Notes: generated by a model not told the origin, from the sequence alone. A stretch of 43,120 bases of DNA from an uncultured Succinivibrio sp. (GCA_900754255.1 CAAECI010000008.1:1-43120), one strand, 5' to 3'. Shown: positions 8,658-15,871, counted from the first letter of the stretch. A program made the numbers and translations.

Positions 8658-8762
8658 ATGAGCAAAATTAAAGCGGTATTTGAATATCTGTATGAGGCAG
8701 TGATTTTAACAGCCCCCGTATTGTTTTTAGGGGGCTTGGTGTTATATTGGGCCTTGCCTTAA
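8658..8762 (+). CDS. Small single-pass membrane protein, 34 residues
   Basis: The ATG at 8658 is five bases after the stop of the previous small gene and has a modest GGGG site within that gene's end. A charged N-terminus (M-S-K-I-K) precedes one hydrophobic segment at about residues 15-33. Its stop overlaps by four bases the stop of the converging antirepressor gene at 8759. The gene pair looks translationally linked. Function unknown. Confidence 0.45.
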   Translation: MSKIKAVFEYLYEAVILTAPVLFLGGLVLYWALP

Positions 8763-9499
8763 GCAGGGAGTGCTAGGAGCTTAAAGGCCTCTGCTCCTAG
8801 CACTGCATACTCTGATGTAGTCTTTATGAGCTTAGCTCTATACTCCTCCGCCGCTTGTCTCTCCTTGGCTGCATTCTTTTGAACGTTACAAACCATAATT
8901 GCCACTTTCTCGGCTAAGTCGTGATAATACTTTGTATCCTTATGAGCAAGTTGAAGTTCTTTTTCATGCCTATCACAAGCTACTGCATATCCTTGCTTCC
9001 AGGCAGTGGCAGCTACATCTATAACCTTAGTTGTGGTACTCGCATCAACCTTGCCCTGAAGTAGGTTGTAAATCCTCTTTGCATACCAAGAGCTTTTATC
9101 AAGGTTGCGTAATTCATCCTCGAATACCCCATCTTTCTCCCCTATCTTCCTTGTGCTTACTGCATATGCTCCGGTCTTCCTTATAGACGGCAGTACCTCG
9201 TTGCAAATCCACTGACGGAACTCACGAGCGACCTTTGCGCGTGAACGCATCATCACAAAGTAAAGCTGGGGCTCGGTGATGAATGTTGCCTCTTGTTCAC
9301 GCCCTAGACTGTCGGTGACATGGTATGAGTTTAACTCACCGCATCCAAATTCTTCTTTGATCTGCTCTGCGGTACGGGCTGGGGTAGTAAGGTCAAGACT
9401 ACGACATACATCAGCAAGGCAGAACAAAGTTTCGTTTTGCTCGCTATTTAAAGTACGGATGGCGTTATCGTGGAAAGAGTAGGTGGTGAGATTAGACAT
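8759..9499 (-). CDS. BRO-N domain phage antirepressor
   Basis: The product is 246 residues. The N-terminal BRO-N domain (PF02498), about residues 8-115, shows I-R-T-L-N-S-E, L-F-C-L-A-D-V-C, and then the strongly conserved E-x-x-L-Y-F-V-M-M-R-S-R, A-x-x-F-R-x-W and V-L-P-S-I-R-K-T-G-A-Y series. The C-terminal half is helical and charged and does not look like the common KilA-C or Ant domains. Phage proteins with BRO-N domains commonly act as antirepressors that inactivate the CI repressor or bind DNA. That fits the resident repressor, which lacks self-cleavage residues. It has its own promoter and a long leader, separate from the Cro operon. Whether it binds the repressor or DNA is not shown. 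Confidence 0.88.
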   Translation of the reverse strand: MSNLTTYSFHDNAIRTLNSEQNETLFCLADVCRSLDLTTPARTAEQIKEEFGCGELNSYHVTDSLGREQEATFITEPQLYFVMMRSRAKVAREFRQWICNEVLPSIRKTGAYAVSTRKIGEKDGVFEDELRNLDKSSWYAKRIYNLLQGKVDASTTTKVIDVAATAWKQGYAVACDRHEKELQLAHKDTKYYHDLAEKVAIMVCNVQKNAAKERQAAEEYRAKLIKTTSEYAVLGAEAFKLLALPA

Positions 9500-9509
9500 T
9501 GCTGTCTCC

Positions 9510-9716
9510 TATACAAAATGTTGTTTCTAAATAGCCCTTATTCGGGTGGTGAGTGCTAGAAACCTCGTTGTATAGACCGAGTGGTATTTATTCGATATAT
9601 TCATACCACACTCACCATAGAGATACAGTAACCCTAGGGGCTATGTATGTGTAGGTGAGATGATGCGATTGACGCAAGCATCTGCGCTATACAAATTGTA
9701 CGTGGTTTCTAAGCAC
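9510..9716. repeat. Three copies of a TATACAA...GGTTTCTA motif in the antirepressor leader
   Basis: Copies lie at 9510-9530 (plus), 9553-9574 (minus) and 9688-9716 (plus). Each begins TATACAA and ends with (G)GTTTCTA(A); the last two share the extension GCAC. A further inverted pair, GAGTGGTAT with ATACCACACTC, lies between them (about 9579-9613). They sit in the roughly 230-base leader between the promoter and the antirepressor start, so they could be protein-binding sites or RNA structure. Confidence 0.5.
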
Positions 9717-9737
9717 GGTTCCTGAGGGAACGATTTA

Positions 9738-9765
9738 AATATAGCGCAAGATGTTTAATTGTCAA
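9738..9765 (-). promoter_or_regulatory. Promoter of the antirepressor gene
   Basis: On the minus strand, TTGACA (9765-9760) and TATATT (9743-9738) are separated by 16 bases, close to the sigma-70 consensus. The spacer ends in TTGCGC, the same hexamer found in the element's two early promoters. The start codon is about 230 bases downstream, so the mRNA would have a long leader. Confidence 0.7.
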
Positions 9766-9788
9766 AGCGTTTTTTTAAGAAATATTAA

Positions 9789-10163
9789 TTATTCTCCATC
9801 CTTTTCTTGCTTTGTACCTTTAAGCTCCTCGTCCAGCTTCTGCTCGATAAGCTCAAGAGTTTTATTTAGCACAGGGCTTGCCTTGTCCGCTACTTGCCCT
9901 GCTACATCAGCCCCTGCAAGCATATAAAACGTTTTTTCGGATGGGGTAAAAATCAGCACAAACGCTGATGCCGTAAAGCCGAAGATAAGCGATTTAATCC
10001 ACTTTTTAAACTTAATTACGGCCTCCTCGTCAGAACTGTTGTCAATCCAAGTTATAATTAAAAGTATTATCCCTACCGCTGTTGCAAAAGTAGCAAAACA
10101 CGATAAACCCTTAACAATTTCTGACACCCCCGCAAAATAGATCATCAATATTGGAAATATCAT
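9789..10163 (-). CDS. Small two-pass membrane protein of the element
   Basis: The product is 124 residues. Hydrophobic segments lie at about residues 20-40 and 57-72, with an acidic N-S-S-D-E-E loop between, and a long charged amphipathic C-terminus (about 85-124). Its start overlaps the end of the next gene upstream by four bases, so it is the last member of the Cro-side operon. The size and topology resemble holin-like or superinfection proteins of phage early regions. I recognise no specific family. Confidence 0.6.
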   Translation of the reverse strand: MIFPILMIYFAGVSEIVKGLSCFATFATAVGIILLIITWIDNSSDEEAVIKFKKWIKSLIFGFTASAFVLIFTPSEKTFYMLAGADVAGQVADKASPVLNKTLELIEQKLDEELKGTKQEKDGE

Positions 10164-10525
10164 TTTAGTACCTCCTTCTTCTTTTCTCGTCTCATTTTGC
10201 TTACAAGCATTTTATTAATGACGTCTTCAGCGCGCATTTTAAATTTCGTGCGGTAAGAATTAAAAGTGTTGACGTTTAGTCCTAGTGCTCTACACGCCTT
10301 AGTATACGAGGGGTAGCGTTTCTTATTTATCACAACCTCCTTTCCGAACCTCCTCCGCCTCATCGTTAGAGCTTCTTTCATGCTAAAACCACGCTCCAAC
10401 CTATACGAAACCGTGCTGTAACACTGCCCCCAATACTCACACATGTCTTTCATTGTGGGAAATTCATTCCCTAGGTGGTCTTTGGAAAGAATGTTATTCG
10501 GGTGTTCCCGAACCTTGTTAATCAT
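10160..10525 (-). CDS. Protein with two D-H-x-G repeat modules (putative DNA-binding)
   Basis: I start at the ATG at 10525, which has AAGGAG eight bases ahead; an upstream ATG at 10552 lacks one. The product is 121 residues. A first module of about 38 residues shows D-H-L-G-N-E-F, a central M-C-E-Y-W-G, then R-L-E-R-G-F-S-M-K-E-A-L. A second, degenerate copy follows (N-K-K-R-Y-P-S-Y to E-D-V-I). The same module occurs twice in 11852-12190 and once in 19429-19860. It resembles the small helix-turn-helix repeats attached to homing nucleases and found alone in many phages. DNA binding is inference. Confidence 0.65.
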   Translation of the reverse strand: MINKVREHPNNILSKDHLGNEFPTMKDMCEYWGQCYSTVSYRLERGFSMKEALTMRRRRFGKEVVINKKRYPSYTKACRALGLNVNTFNSYRTKFKMRAEDVINKMLVSKMRREKKKEVLK

Positions 10526-10781
10526 CTTCTTTCTCCTTGCCCTCGTCCTCATGGAGCACAGTCACATCGAGGAGACTTGTTGCTTTTCCATTTCCGCCGA
10601 CTAAAACCGTTTTTATATCTATGATTGGATCGTAGAGATACCCTTGCAACTTTGCGAAGTTGTAGCCTGTGTCTTCACCGTAAAATTCAGTGTCGTTTAT
10701 CTTTTTGAAGTTGTTGTTATTACGCACAATGACCTGAAAGTCAGTGTGACTAATCTCTAAAAAATCTCTTAATAACATCAT
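10518..10781 (-). CDS. Hypothetical protein of the Cro-side operon, 87 residues
   Basis: The frame overlaps both neighbours by a few bases (10525 downstream, 10778 upstream), as expected in a translationally coupled phage operon. The product has no signal or membrane segment. It is acidic at the C-terminus (D-E-G-K-E-K-E-D-D). I recognise no family. Confidence 0.55.
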   Translation of the reverse strand: MMLLRDFLEISHTDFQVIVRNNNNFKKINDTEFYGEDTGYNFAKLQGYLYDPIIDIKTVLVGGNGKATSLLDVTVLHEDEGKEKEDD

Positions 10782-11050
10782 TTTTTAATCTCCAATTCAT
10801 TTACAACTTCGGCGATCATTCCGATAGTCTCTTCAAAGTTGCACCCGTCACCTATTAACTCTTCTTTAAACGTTGCGATGGTCTCCTTTTGATGTTCAAG
10901 AGCATAGGTTTTTATTGTTTCAGCCTTTTCGGGATATGCTTTAATAAGCATTTTTGTTAAGGCGAAACTCATCTCGATAGCGCATCTGCTTACAGCATTG
11001 TCGACATCCTTAACAAATTCAGCCTTTACTTCTTCGCTAACCTTTTTCAT
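10778..11050 (-). CDS. Hypothetical helical protein, 90 residues
   Basis: The ATG at 11050 overlaps the stop of the gene before it by four bases (ATGA type), supporting translation as part of the operon. The product is predicted mostly alpha-helical, with several charged amphipathic stretches and no membrane segment. No family recognised. Confidence 0.55.
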   Translation of the reverse strand: MKKVSEEVKAEFVKDVDNAVSRCAIEMSFALTKMLIKAYPEKAETIKTYALEHQKETIATFKEELIGDGCNFEETIGMIAEVVNELEIKK

Positions 11051-11514
11051 TCTTCGATCTCCTTAAGCGTTTTATTTGCCAAAAGTCCGTTGTCGAGAAA
11101 ATCCGCATACTCGACAACGTCGCCATTAATTTCAATTTTGCTAACCTTGAGTACACCCCTGTTATCTAAAACAATGTAGGTTGTTCCTCCGTCAGTGTAT
11201 TTTGCAGTGACGGTGTAGCTTTCGTAGCATCCGCCGCTAGTCTTATACTTATAGGCTTTTCCTACCTGAAACTTCACAACCTTAGGCTGGACGGGGGCAT
11301 TGGCGTTTAAACAACCGCTAAATACTTCTATATAGGCTCTATCATTGTCATGCTTTATCAAACGTGCAACGGGAGTGCTTGCCTCATCAGTTATAGTCAT
11401 AACCGCATAAGGTTTTCCATTGACTTGTACAAAACCGTAGATTGTCGCCTTACCCGCTTTCTTCTTGGTATCGCTAAAAACGTAATACTCGCCTTCTTTA
11501 AATTCATTACTCAT
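11047..11514 (-). CDS. Hypothetical protein, 155 residues
   Basis: I place the start at the ATG at 11514, which has GGAGGG about nine bases ahead; an earlier in-frame ATG near 11538 lacks one. The product is rich in beta-strand-forming residues, with two similar stretches built around 'Y-Y-V-F-S/Y-K-Y-K-T' and glycine turns, suggesting small beta-barrel (SH3-like) units. No motif identifies it. It overlaps its neighbours at both ends and belongs to the Cro-side operon. Confidence 0.55.
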   Translation of the reverse strand: MSNEFKEGEYYVFSDTKKKAGKATIYGFVQVNGKPYAVMTITDEASTPVARLIKHDNDRAYIEVFSGCLNANAPVQPKVVKFQVGKAYKYKTSGGCYESYTVTAKYTDGGTTYIVLDNRGVLKVSKIEINGDVVEYADFLDNGLLANKTLKEIEE

Positions 11515-11851
11515 TTTTATTTCCCTCCAATTCATCAAAGACCTGTGCTATTTCTTCCTCAAGTTTTTTCTCTAATTCTTCGTCTTCCTTAATCCACGCT
11601 TCGGCTTTCGCTATCTCTTTGGGCTTGCTGAGGTTGAGCTCTTTAATAACGTTTAAAATAGCTTTCCCTGTGCGCAGCTTTACAGTTTTAGTTGTCCCGT
11701 CGTTGAGCTTTAAATTAAACTCAAAGCAAACTTCACATTTATCACCGTTCCCCTGTCTCTTTTCAGCCTCTCGCTTTAAGTTGAGTAGTATTTTTGCAAA
11801 CAAGCGATACAGGCTGTAAAGCTGTTCGGCGGTGTATTTTGCGTGTTCCAT
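11507..11851 (-). CDS. Hypothetical protein, 114 residues
   Basis: The product has a helical N-terminus, a short central beta segment (F-E-F-N-L-K-L-N-D-G), and a very acidic, lysine- and glutamate-rich C-terminal helix that could form a coiled coil. It is encoded directly after the D-H-x-G repeat protein at 11852 with no gap. Function unknown. Confidence 0.55.
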   Translation of the reverse strand: MEHAKYTAEQLYSLYRLFAKILLNLKREAEKRQGNGDKCEVCFEFNLKLNDGTTKTVKLRTGKAILNVIKELNLSKPKEIAKAEAWIKEDEELEKKLEEEIAQVFDELEGNKNE

Positions 11852-12190
11852 TTATCTAACCCTCACATAAGGCCTGATAGGTGTTGTTAATGCTCTTTTT
11901 AAAGACCACCCGCTACTTAAGCGCTTTATTAATTGCGCACGAGTTAATCCATAGGCTGTCGCCATTGCTTGCAAATTAAAGAATTTGTTTCCTTTATGGT
12001 CGATGCATCTCCTTTTTTCACCGGGGGCGTTTACTAATGCATCCTCCAAAGACCACCCACGACCTAACCTTGTAATTAATAAATGCTCGGAAATACCCCA
12101 AGCCTTTGCCATCGCAGTCATCGAAACATAGTTTTTTCCTAAATGGTCTCTAGCTGGTATTCCCTCTTTATCTTCTACCGGTGCTCTCAT
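11852..12190 (-). CDS. Protein of two D-H-x-G repeat modules (putative DNA-binding)
   Basis: The product of 112 residues is almost entirely two tandem modules of about 38-40 residues. The first runs from D-H-L-G-K-N-Y to G-W-S-L-E-D-A-L; the second from D-H-K-G-N-K-F to G-W-S-L-K-R-A-L-T. Both contain an M-A-x-A-W/Y-G-I/L core followed by a basic helix ending R-L-x-x-G-W. The second copy is strongly basic (K-R-R-C, K-R-L-S). Related modules occur at 10160-10525 and 19429-19860. The arrangement suggests sequence-specific DNA or RNA binding, which is inference from the helix-turn-helix-like spacing. Confidence 0.7.
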   Translation of the reverse strand: MRAPVEDKEGIPARDHLGKNYVSMTAMAKAWGISEHLLITRLGRGWSLEDALVNAPGEKRRCIDHKGNKFFNLQAMATAYGLTRAQLIKRLSSGWSLKRALTTPIRPYVRVR

Positions 12191-12202
12191 AAGTAATTCC
12201 CC

Positions 12203-12463
12203 TTAATCCTTGTTCTCCTGATTGTTTATTTCATTGAGGCTGTACATAAAATTGCTGGCGTCTTCGGCATCATTGGCCATAGCCTCCGTATCTGTTATGA
12301 CCTGTTCCAGCTCCTCAAAAAATTCATCATCAACGGTAGAGGCAGTTACGGCATAGCGCATTTCAAGAAGTGCGTGCCCTAAGCGGTTCACCTCTCTAAT
12401 TGCTGCGTCTATCCGCTCTACTCGTTTGTTGATTAAGTCCTGCACATCTGACTTGTTCTGCAT
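12203..12463 (-). CDS. Hypothetical acidic helical protein, 86 residues
   Basis: The ATG at 12463 has AGGAAG about eight bases upstream. The gene lies inside the last 68 bases of rusA in another frame, an unusually long overlap. The product is acidic and helical, rich in Glu, Asp and Ala, with no membrane segment. No family recognised. Confidence 0.5.
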   Translation of the reverse strand: MQNKSDVQDLINKRVERIDAAIREVNRLGHALLEMRYAVTASTVDDEFFEELEQVITDTEAMANDAEDASNFMYSLNEINNQENKD

Positions 12464-12956
12464 GGTTTTCTTCCTTTGCTTGGTTTATCTTCGCTATCAA
12501 CTGGGTCTCAGTTAATAGCAGTTCGTCTAATTTCAATTCTTCATACGGCATTACGTAAGCAATGATGCATTCTTCACCCTTTACAACTTCCTTACGGGTG
12601 ACGTGAAGCTTGATAAAACAATCATCCTCATACATACATTCGCATTGCGTGAAAGCGTCGAACGTTGCCTTTTCTCGGTTCTGTGCATCCCTGCGACGGT
12701 TGTCAGGGAATACCACGATAAAAATCACGGCCACATCTCCCGATAAGCGGGGTAGTTTGCCTTTCATCAAAGCGTGCTTTGCCATCGCAAGCCACTTGTT
12801 ATATACAACCGTGTTGCATAGCACTGCATGGCCTCGACGATATACAGGCTGATGTCTGTTGTTTTCCGTCGGGGGCATGGGCAAGATCACTTCTCTTGCG
12901 GTGATTTTTTTACCGTAGAAAGTTAAGATCACTTCCCTTTGACCGTAACCGAGCAT
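12396..12956 (-). CDS. rusA: RusA-family Holliday junction resolvase
   Basis: The product is 186 residues with an AAGGAG ribosome site seven bases ahead of the ATG. The RusA domain (PF05866), about residues 20-130, shows the P-M-P-P-T-x-N N-terminal motif, R-R-R-D-A-Q-N-R-E-K (Asp90, Lys96), and Y-E-D-D (Asp111/112). RusA resolves Holliday junctions made during phage replication and recombination; it acts as a dimer and needs three acidic residues. The position that is normally the second Asp (D-x-D-N) is Gln92 here, so activity may be altered or the sequence may use another pattern seen in phage relatives. Its place after the replication genes matches the lambdoid nin region. The C-terminal 60 residues extend past the usual length. 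Confidence 0.82.
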   Translation of the reverse strand: MLGYGQREVILTFYGKKITAREVILPMPPTENNRHQPVYRRGHAVLCNTVVYNKWLAMAKHALMKGKLPRLSGDVAVIFIVVFPDNRRRDAQNREKATFDAFTQCECMYEDDCFIKLHVTRKEVVKGEECIIAYVMPYEELKLDELLLTETQLIAKINQAKEENHAEQVRCAGLNQQTSRADRRSN

Positions 12957-12967
12957 GACGTATCTCC

Positions 12968-13645
12968 TTACCGTGCCATCTGTTGCAGATAGCTGTTTAA
13001 GATGTTTTGTACCTTCTGCTTGTTTTCCTCTCGCTTGAGTTGAGGCAGCATCTTTTTCTGTATCTCAAACCCCAACTGCGGGCGTTGCACCGGCAGGCCT
13101 GTAAACTTCACTTTCTCACCGTATAGCTTCACTGCCAGTGATTTGGCTTGCGTCCCGATGCAAACAACTGTAGGATCACAAGCATTGCTATTGTGATTGC
13201 GTCCCTCGATTACGTTGCCCGCTCGCTCATAGTCCTCGGGACGCGCATTCACATAGGCTTTCACAAAGTCCTTCTTGTCTATCCCCTCGATAAAATCCGT
13301 ACGGCTTCCGTACTCCGCCAAAGTTCCGAACGCTACCTTAAAGGCATACACAATGCGCTTATCAGCAGTGACATGGTCAAAGCCAGTTTTCGGGTGTTTG
13401 AAATACTTTTCGTATATCAGTGCTGCCCGTTGCTCCAAGGCCTCGGTTGTATTGCCGTTTTTACGATCCCAATAAGAGACAATGTCGCTTACCTTGATAG
13501 GGTAGGGAGAACGCTTTACATGCTCAACGTAGGCTTCTTGTATTTGTTCTGCGGTGTATTCCATCAATGCAGTTTTATTGATTGATGACGTAAATACGTC
13601 TGTTGTTATTAATCCTATGCGCTGTAAAAACTCTTCTTTAATCAT
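12968..13645 (-). CDS. Probable phage replication protein (helicase-loader, P-like position)
   Basis: The product is 225 residues and overlaps the end of the O-like gene by four bases. The N-terminal half contains a Y-T-A-E-Q-I-Q-E-A-Y and a S-P-Y-P-I-K-V-S-D-I-V-S-Y-W stretch, typical of phage DNA-replication accessory proteins that load the host DnaB helicase. The C-terminal half is basic and helical with many Gln residues. I cannot place it in a named family from sequence alone. The O-then-P gene order, directly behind an iteron-bearing O-like gene, is the main reason for the assignment. Confidence 0.45.
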   Translation of the reverse strand: MIKEEFLQRIGLITTDVFTSSINKTALMEYTAEQIQEAYVEHVKRSPYPIKVSDIVSYWDRKNGNTTEALEQRAALIYEKYFKHPKTGFDHVTADKRIVYAFKVAFGTLAEYGSRTDFIEGIDKKDFVKAYVNARPEDYERAGNVIEGRNHNSNACDPTVVCIGTQAKSLAVKLYGEKVKFTGLPVQRPQLGFEIQKKMLPQLKREENKQKVQNILNSYLQQMAR

Positions 13646-14838
13646 GCTTTTATCTCCAGTTGTTGCTCAGTCTCTTCTGTTTCGCCGTCGATAATTTCAA
13701 ATTCTGCTTCTTTGACCTCTTTGATGAATTGATCTTCACGTATCCACCCGGCGCTATTGGCAAGCTTCATAGCGGCGTATAGGTCTTTACATAAGCCTTT
13801 TGCTATTGCCTCATCCATCTTAATCATGGGACAACCGTTCTCATCAACAGGCCGTACTTCCGGGGCGGTAAAGTTTCCTTTGACCCGTTCAATCGCAAAC
13901 CCTAACCATGTTGCGATTGTGGAATTGACGGATTTAATCTTGCCGCGCTTGTTCGTCCAGTTATTTGCTTCCCAGTAGTTAAAGAACTTTTCACTTTCAA
14001 GGGCGATGTTCACGCCTTGAATACGAGGTTCAACGCTGATGTGTTTTTCTTTCCAGTCCTGCATCAGCTTTAAAACCTCGGCGGCGTCTTTCGGGTACTC
14101 GACGACCGCACTCGCCTTGCGTTCTTTTCTTTTCGCGGAACTTTTCTTTTCTTCCGCCTGCGGCGGTTCCGCCTTCGGCGGGTTGCTTGTAAGGGTGATG
14201 GGTTCGACCTGTTCCGTGATGTCGTTTTTGAGTTCGTCGTGATCTTCAAAATCGTAATCATCAACTGGGATTGTCAGAAAGTCGTGAATGTCGTTTGCTG
14301 ACATTTGAGCGTGGTCGTCGTTTTTCTCGCACGCGCGTATATTCTTTTCCCCATTATTTTCTATTATTCTTTTATTATTCTTTTTATCCGCACACTGTGC
14401 GTAATCACAAACCGCATACTGTGCGATCTCGGTACGCACACTGTGCGTATGATCCGAACATTCTGTGCCGTCTCGATTAGGCATACTGTGCTGTGTCGAT
14501 ATCGCACACTGTGCGTTATCGGTATCGCATACTGTGCCGTTCGTATCAGGGATAAAAAACGCCTGAATTAATTTTGCCGTCGCCGTAATTACCGAATATC
14601 TTTTAAAGCCTATGGAGCTAGTGGCTATGTTGATATAGCCGTGAGCTTTTAAAATTCGTTTTGCCTTACTGACAAGACGAGTAGATAGGAATGTCCTATC
14701 GGCTAAAAATTGTTCCGTCGCCGTCACTCGTTGCTTGCCGTCTTTCGATAACAAGCAGATGATGCTTGCAACGATATTGACGGGTGCGCCGAATAACTCC
14801 ATCAATTCAGGCGACAAAAAGATCATTTGGCGTTCCAT
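13642..14838 (-). CDS. Phage replication initiator (O-like) with embedded origin
   Basis: I start at the ATG at 14838, with GAGGG eight bases ahead, giving 398 residues; a longer frame from 15000 would overlap the Cro-like gene. The N-terminal 90 residues look like a winged helix with a basic recognition region (R-V-T-A-T-E-Q-F-L-A-D-R). Residues about 96-150 are low in complexity because their codons are also the iteron array (repeats of A-Q-C-A). Residues about 255-320 carry a DnaT/DnaD-like domain with F-F-N-Y-W-E-A-N-N-W and A-T-W-L. This matches lambda O: an initiator that binds iterons within its own gene and recruits the helicase loader. A Lys/Glu-rich linker lies between. Confidence 0.75.
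   Translation of the reverse strand: MERQMIFLSPELMELFGAPVNIVASIICLLSKDGKQRVTATEQFLADRTFLSTRLVSKAKRILKAHGYINIATSSIGFKRYSVITATAKLIQAFFIPDTNGTVCDTDNAQCAISTQHSMPNRDGTECSDHTHSVRTEIAQYAVCDYAQCADKKNNKRIIENNGEKNIRACEKNDDHAQMSANDIHDFLTIPVDDYDFEDHDELKNDITEQVEPITLTSNPPKAEPPQAEEKKSSAKRKERKASAVVEYPKDAAEVLKLMQDWKEKHISVEPRIQGVNIALESEKFFNYWEANNWTNKRGKIKSVNSTIATWLGFAIERVKGNFTAPEVRPVDENGCPMIKMDEAIAKGLCKDLYAAMKLANSAGWIREDQFIKEVKEAEFEIIDGETEETEQQLEIKA
14341..14538. repeat. Candidate replication origin: seven iterons and an AT-rich segment inside the O-like gene
   Basis: Seven copies of a 13-base near-palindrome, consensus CGCAYACTGTGCG, start at 14389, 14413, 14435, 14457, 14480, 14503 and 14526. The start-to-start spacings are 24, 22, 22, 23, 23 and 23 bases, about two DNA turns. 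Copies 1, 3 and 6 are identical; copy 4 is the most diverged. On the left, 14341-14388 is strongly AT-rich and almost free of G, a likely unwinding element. The layout equals lambda ori, with iterons and then an AT-rich block inside O. Confidence 0.85.
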
Positions 14839-14857
14839 CGTCTCAGCCCTCTTGTTT

Positions 14858-15094
14858 TTAATCCACCAAGAACTTGGAAATGTCGTCAGGATCTTTGATC
14901 CCGAAATCTTCCCAAGTAAGAAGATGTGGATACTTGAAAGCCAGTAACCGGCATTCGTTATAAGGCATCCCAGTTGTCGACCAGGTGCGAACAGTTCCAC
15001 GAGTTCTTACGAGAAACTGTGCTATTCGCTCATGGCTCAGTTCTTTTATGAGCCTCCCTGTTAAGTCCTTACGAACTTTCTTTATTGTGTCCAT
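14858..15094 (-). CDS. Cro-like small DNA-binding regulator
   Basis: The ATG at 15094 has AGAGG six bases ahead, giving 78 residues; an ATG further upstream has no site. The protein has H-E-R-I-A-Q-F-L followed by T-R-G-T-V-R-T-W, a likely helix-turn-helix, and a short C-terminal tail. Size, position and divergence from the CI gene across shared operators make it the Cro equivalent. In lambdoid phages, Cro represses the repressor promoter and tempers both early operons. No closer family is recognised. Confidence 0.65.
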   Translation of the reverse strand: MDTIKKVRKDLTGRLIKELSHERIAQFLVRTRGTVRTWSTTGMPYNECRLLAFKYPHLLTWEDFGIKDPDDISKFLVD

Positions 15095-15121
15095 TTTCGC
15101 CTCTCCAAAAAGAAACTTTAT

Positions 15122-15196
15122 TTGCACATATGATAGATCATGCTTTCTATATGCGCAAGTAATTTTTTTTGAAAAAATGTTAAGTTGCTCTATAAT
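15122..15196. promoter_or_regulatory. Divergent early promoters and operator region between cro-like and cI-like genes
   Basis: On the minus strand, TTGCGC (15158-15153) and TATCAT (15135-15130) are spaced 17 bases, promoting the Cro operon. On the plus strand, TTGAAA (15169-15174) and TATAAT (15191-15196) are spaced 16 bases, promoting the CI gene. Half-sites of the form TTGCxCATAT lie at 15122-15131 and 15149-15158 (facing, 9 of 10 matching) and a weaker one at 15185-15194. They overlap the promoter elements, as expected for repressor and Cro sites. Confidence 0.7.
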
Positions 15197-15230
15197 CTAA
15201 GAAAATAATTCTTTTTATATGGAGGGGTGT

Positions 15231-15851
15231 ATGGACCTAGGGGAACGATTAAAAATTCTGTTAAAGGAAAAGCATTTATCGGCCTATCAGCTGGGTGTTA
15301 ATGCGGGGGTATCATCTTCTTTAGTAAGCAGATGTCTGAATGATGAAAAATCTAATCCCTCTTTAGATACGATCGAAAAGCTTGCTAAGGGGCTGGGTGT
15401 TTCAATGGCCTATTTGTTCGGTGAAGCTCCTACCGCTAATGAAGTTGCCGACTGTGTGCTTGTAATGAAAGTTGAGCTATTCCCCGACGGTTCAAGCAGG
15501 CAAGGGGCTGAGGGCTTATATGTTCACCGCAAGACATTGGAAAAAGCAGGTGCGCTCTACGCAACGGATTTAGATTTAATCGACATGTCCGAAGACACAA
15601 TGAAACCTATTTTAAGCAGAGGAGATCAATTAATTTGCATTCCTATGCCTGAGACCGATGGGGCGGACTATATAGACAACGGCTGCATCTATATCTTTCT
15701 AAGCGGTAAACACCTATATTGTGGATACATGCAACGCAACTTTAACGGCTCTCTTTCTATATGGACGGAGCAGGATAAAGAAAAGCAAATTGTTGCACCG
15801 GATATGATCCGCATCCTTTATAAGGTGATCATCCGCATCGGCGCTGTGTGA
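15231..15851 (+). CDS. CI-type prophage repressor (XRE HTH plus degenerate S24 domain)
   Basis: The ATG at 15231 follows GGAGGGG; an ATG at 15219 overlaps that site and is less likely. The product is 206 residues. Residues 17-63 form the XRE helix-turn-helix (S-A-Y-Q-L-G to Y-L-F-G). Residues about 110-206 have the S24/LexA-like fold: S-E-D-T-M-K-P at 120-126 and G-D-Q-L-I-C at 131-136. The catalytic Ser of the usual G-D-S-M is Thr123, and the V-K-R Lys is missing (L-Y-C-G-Y-M). Self-cleavage after DNA damage therefore seems unlikely, so induction may depend on the BRO-N antirepressor. It controls both early operons through the shared TTGCGC-type sites. Confidence 0.88.
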   Translation: MDLGERLKILLKEKHLSAYQLGVNAGVSSSLVSRCLNDEKSNPSLDTIEKLAKGLGVSMAYLFGEAPTANEVADCVLVMKVELFPDGSSRQGAEGLYVHRKTLEKAGALYATDLDLIDMSEDTMKPILSRGDQLICIPMPETDGADYIDNGCIYIFLSGKHLYCGYMQRNFNGSLSIWTEQDKEKQIVAPDMIRILYKVIIRIGAV

Positions 15852-15871
15852 TCTAAATCAAATATTTTTTT

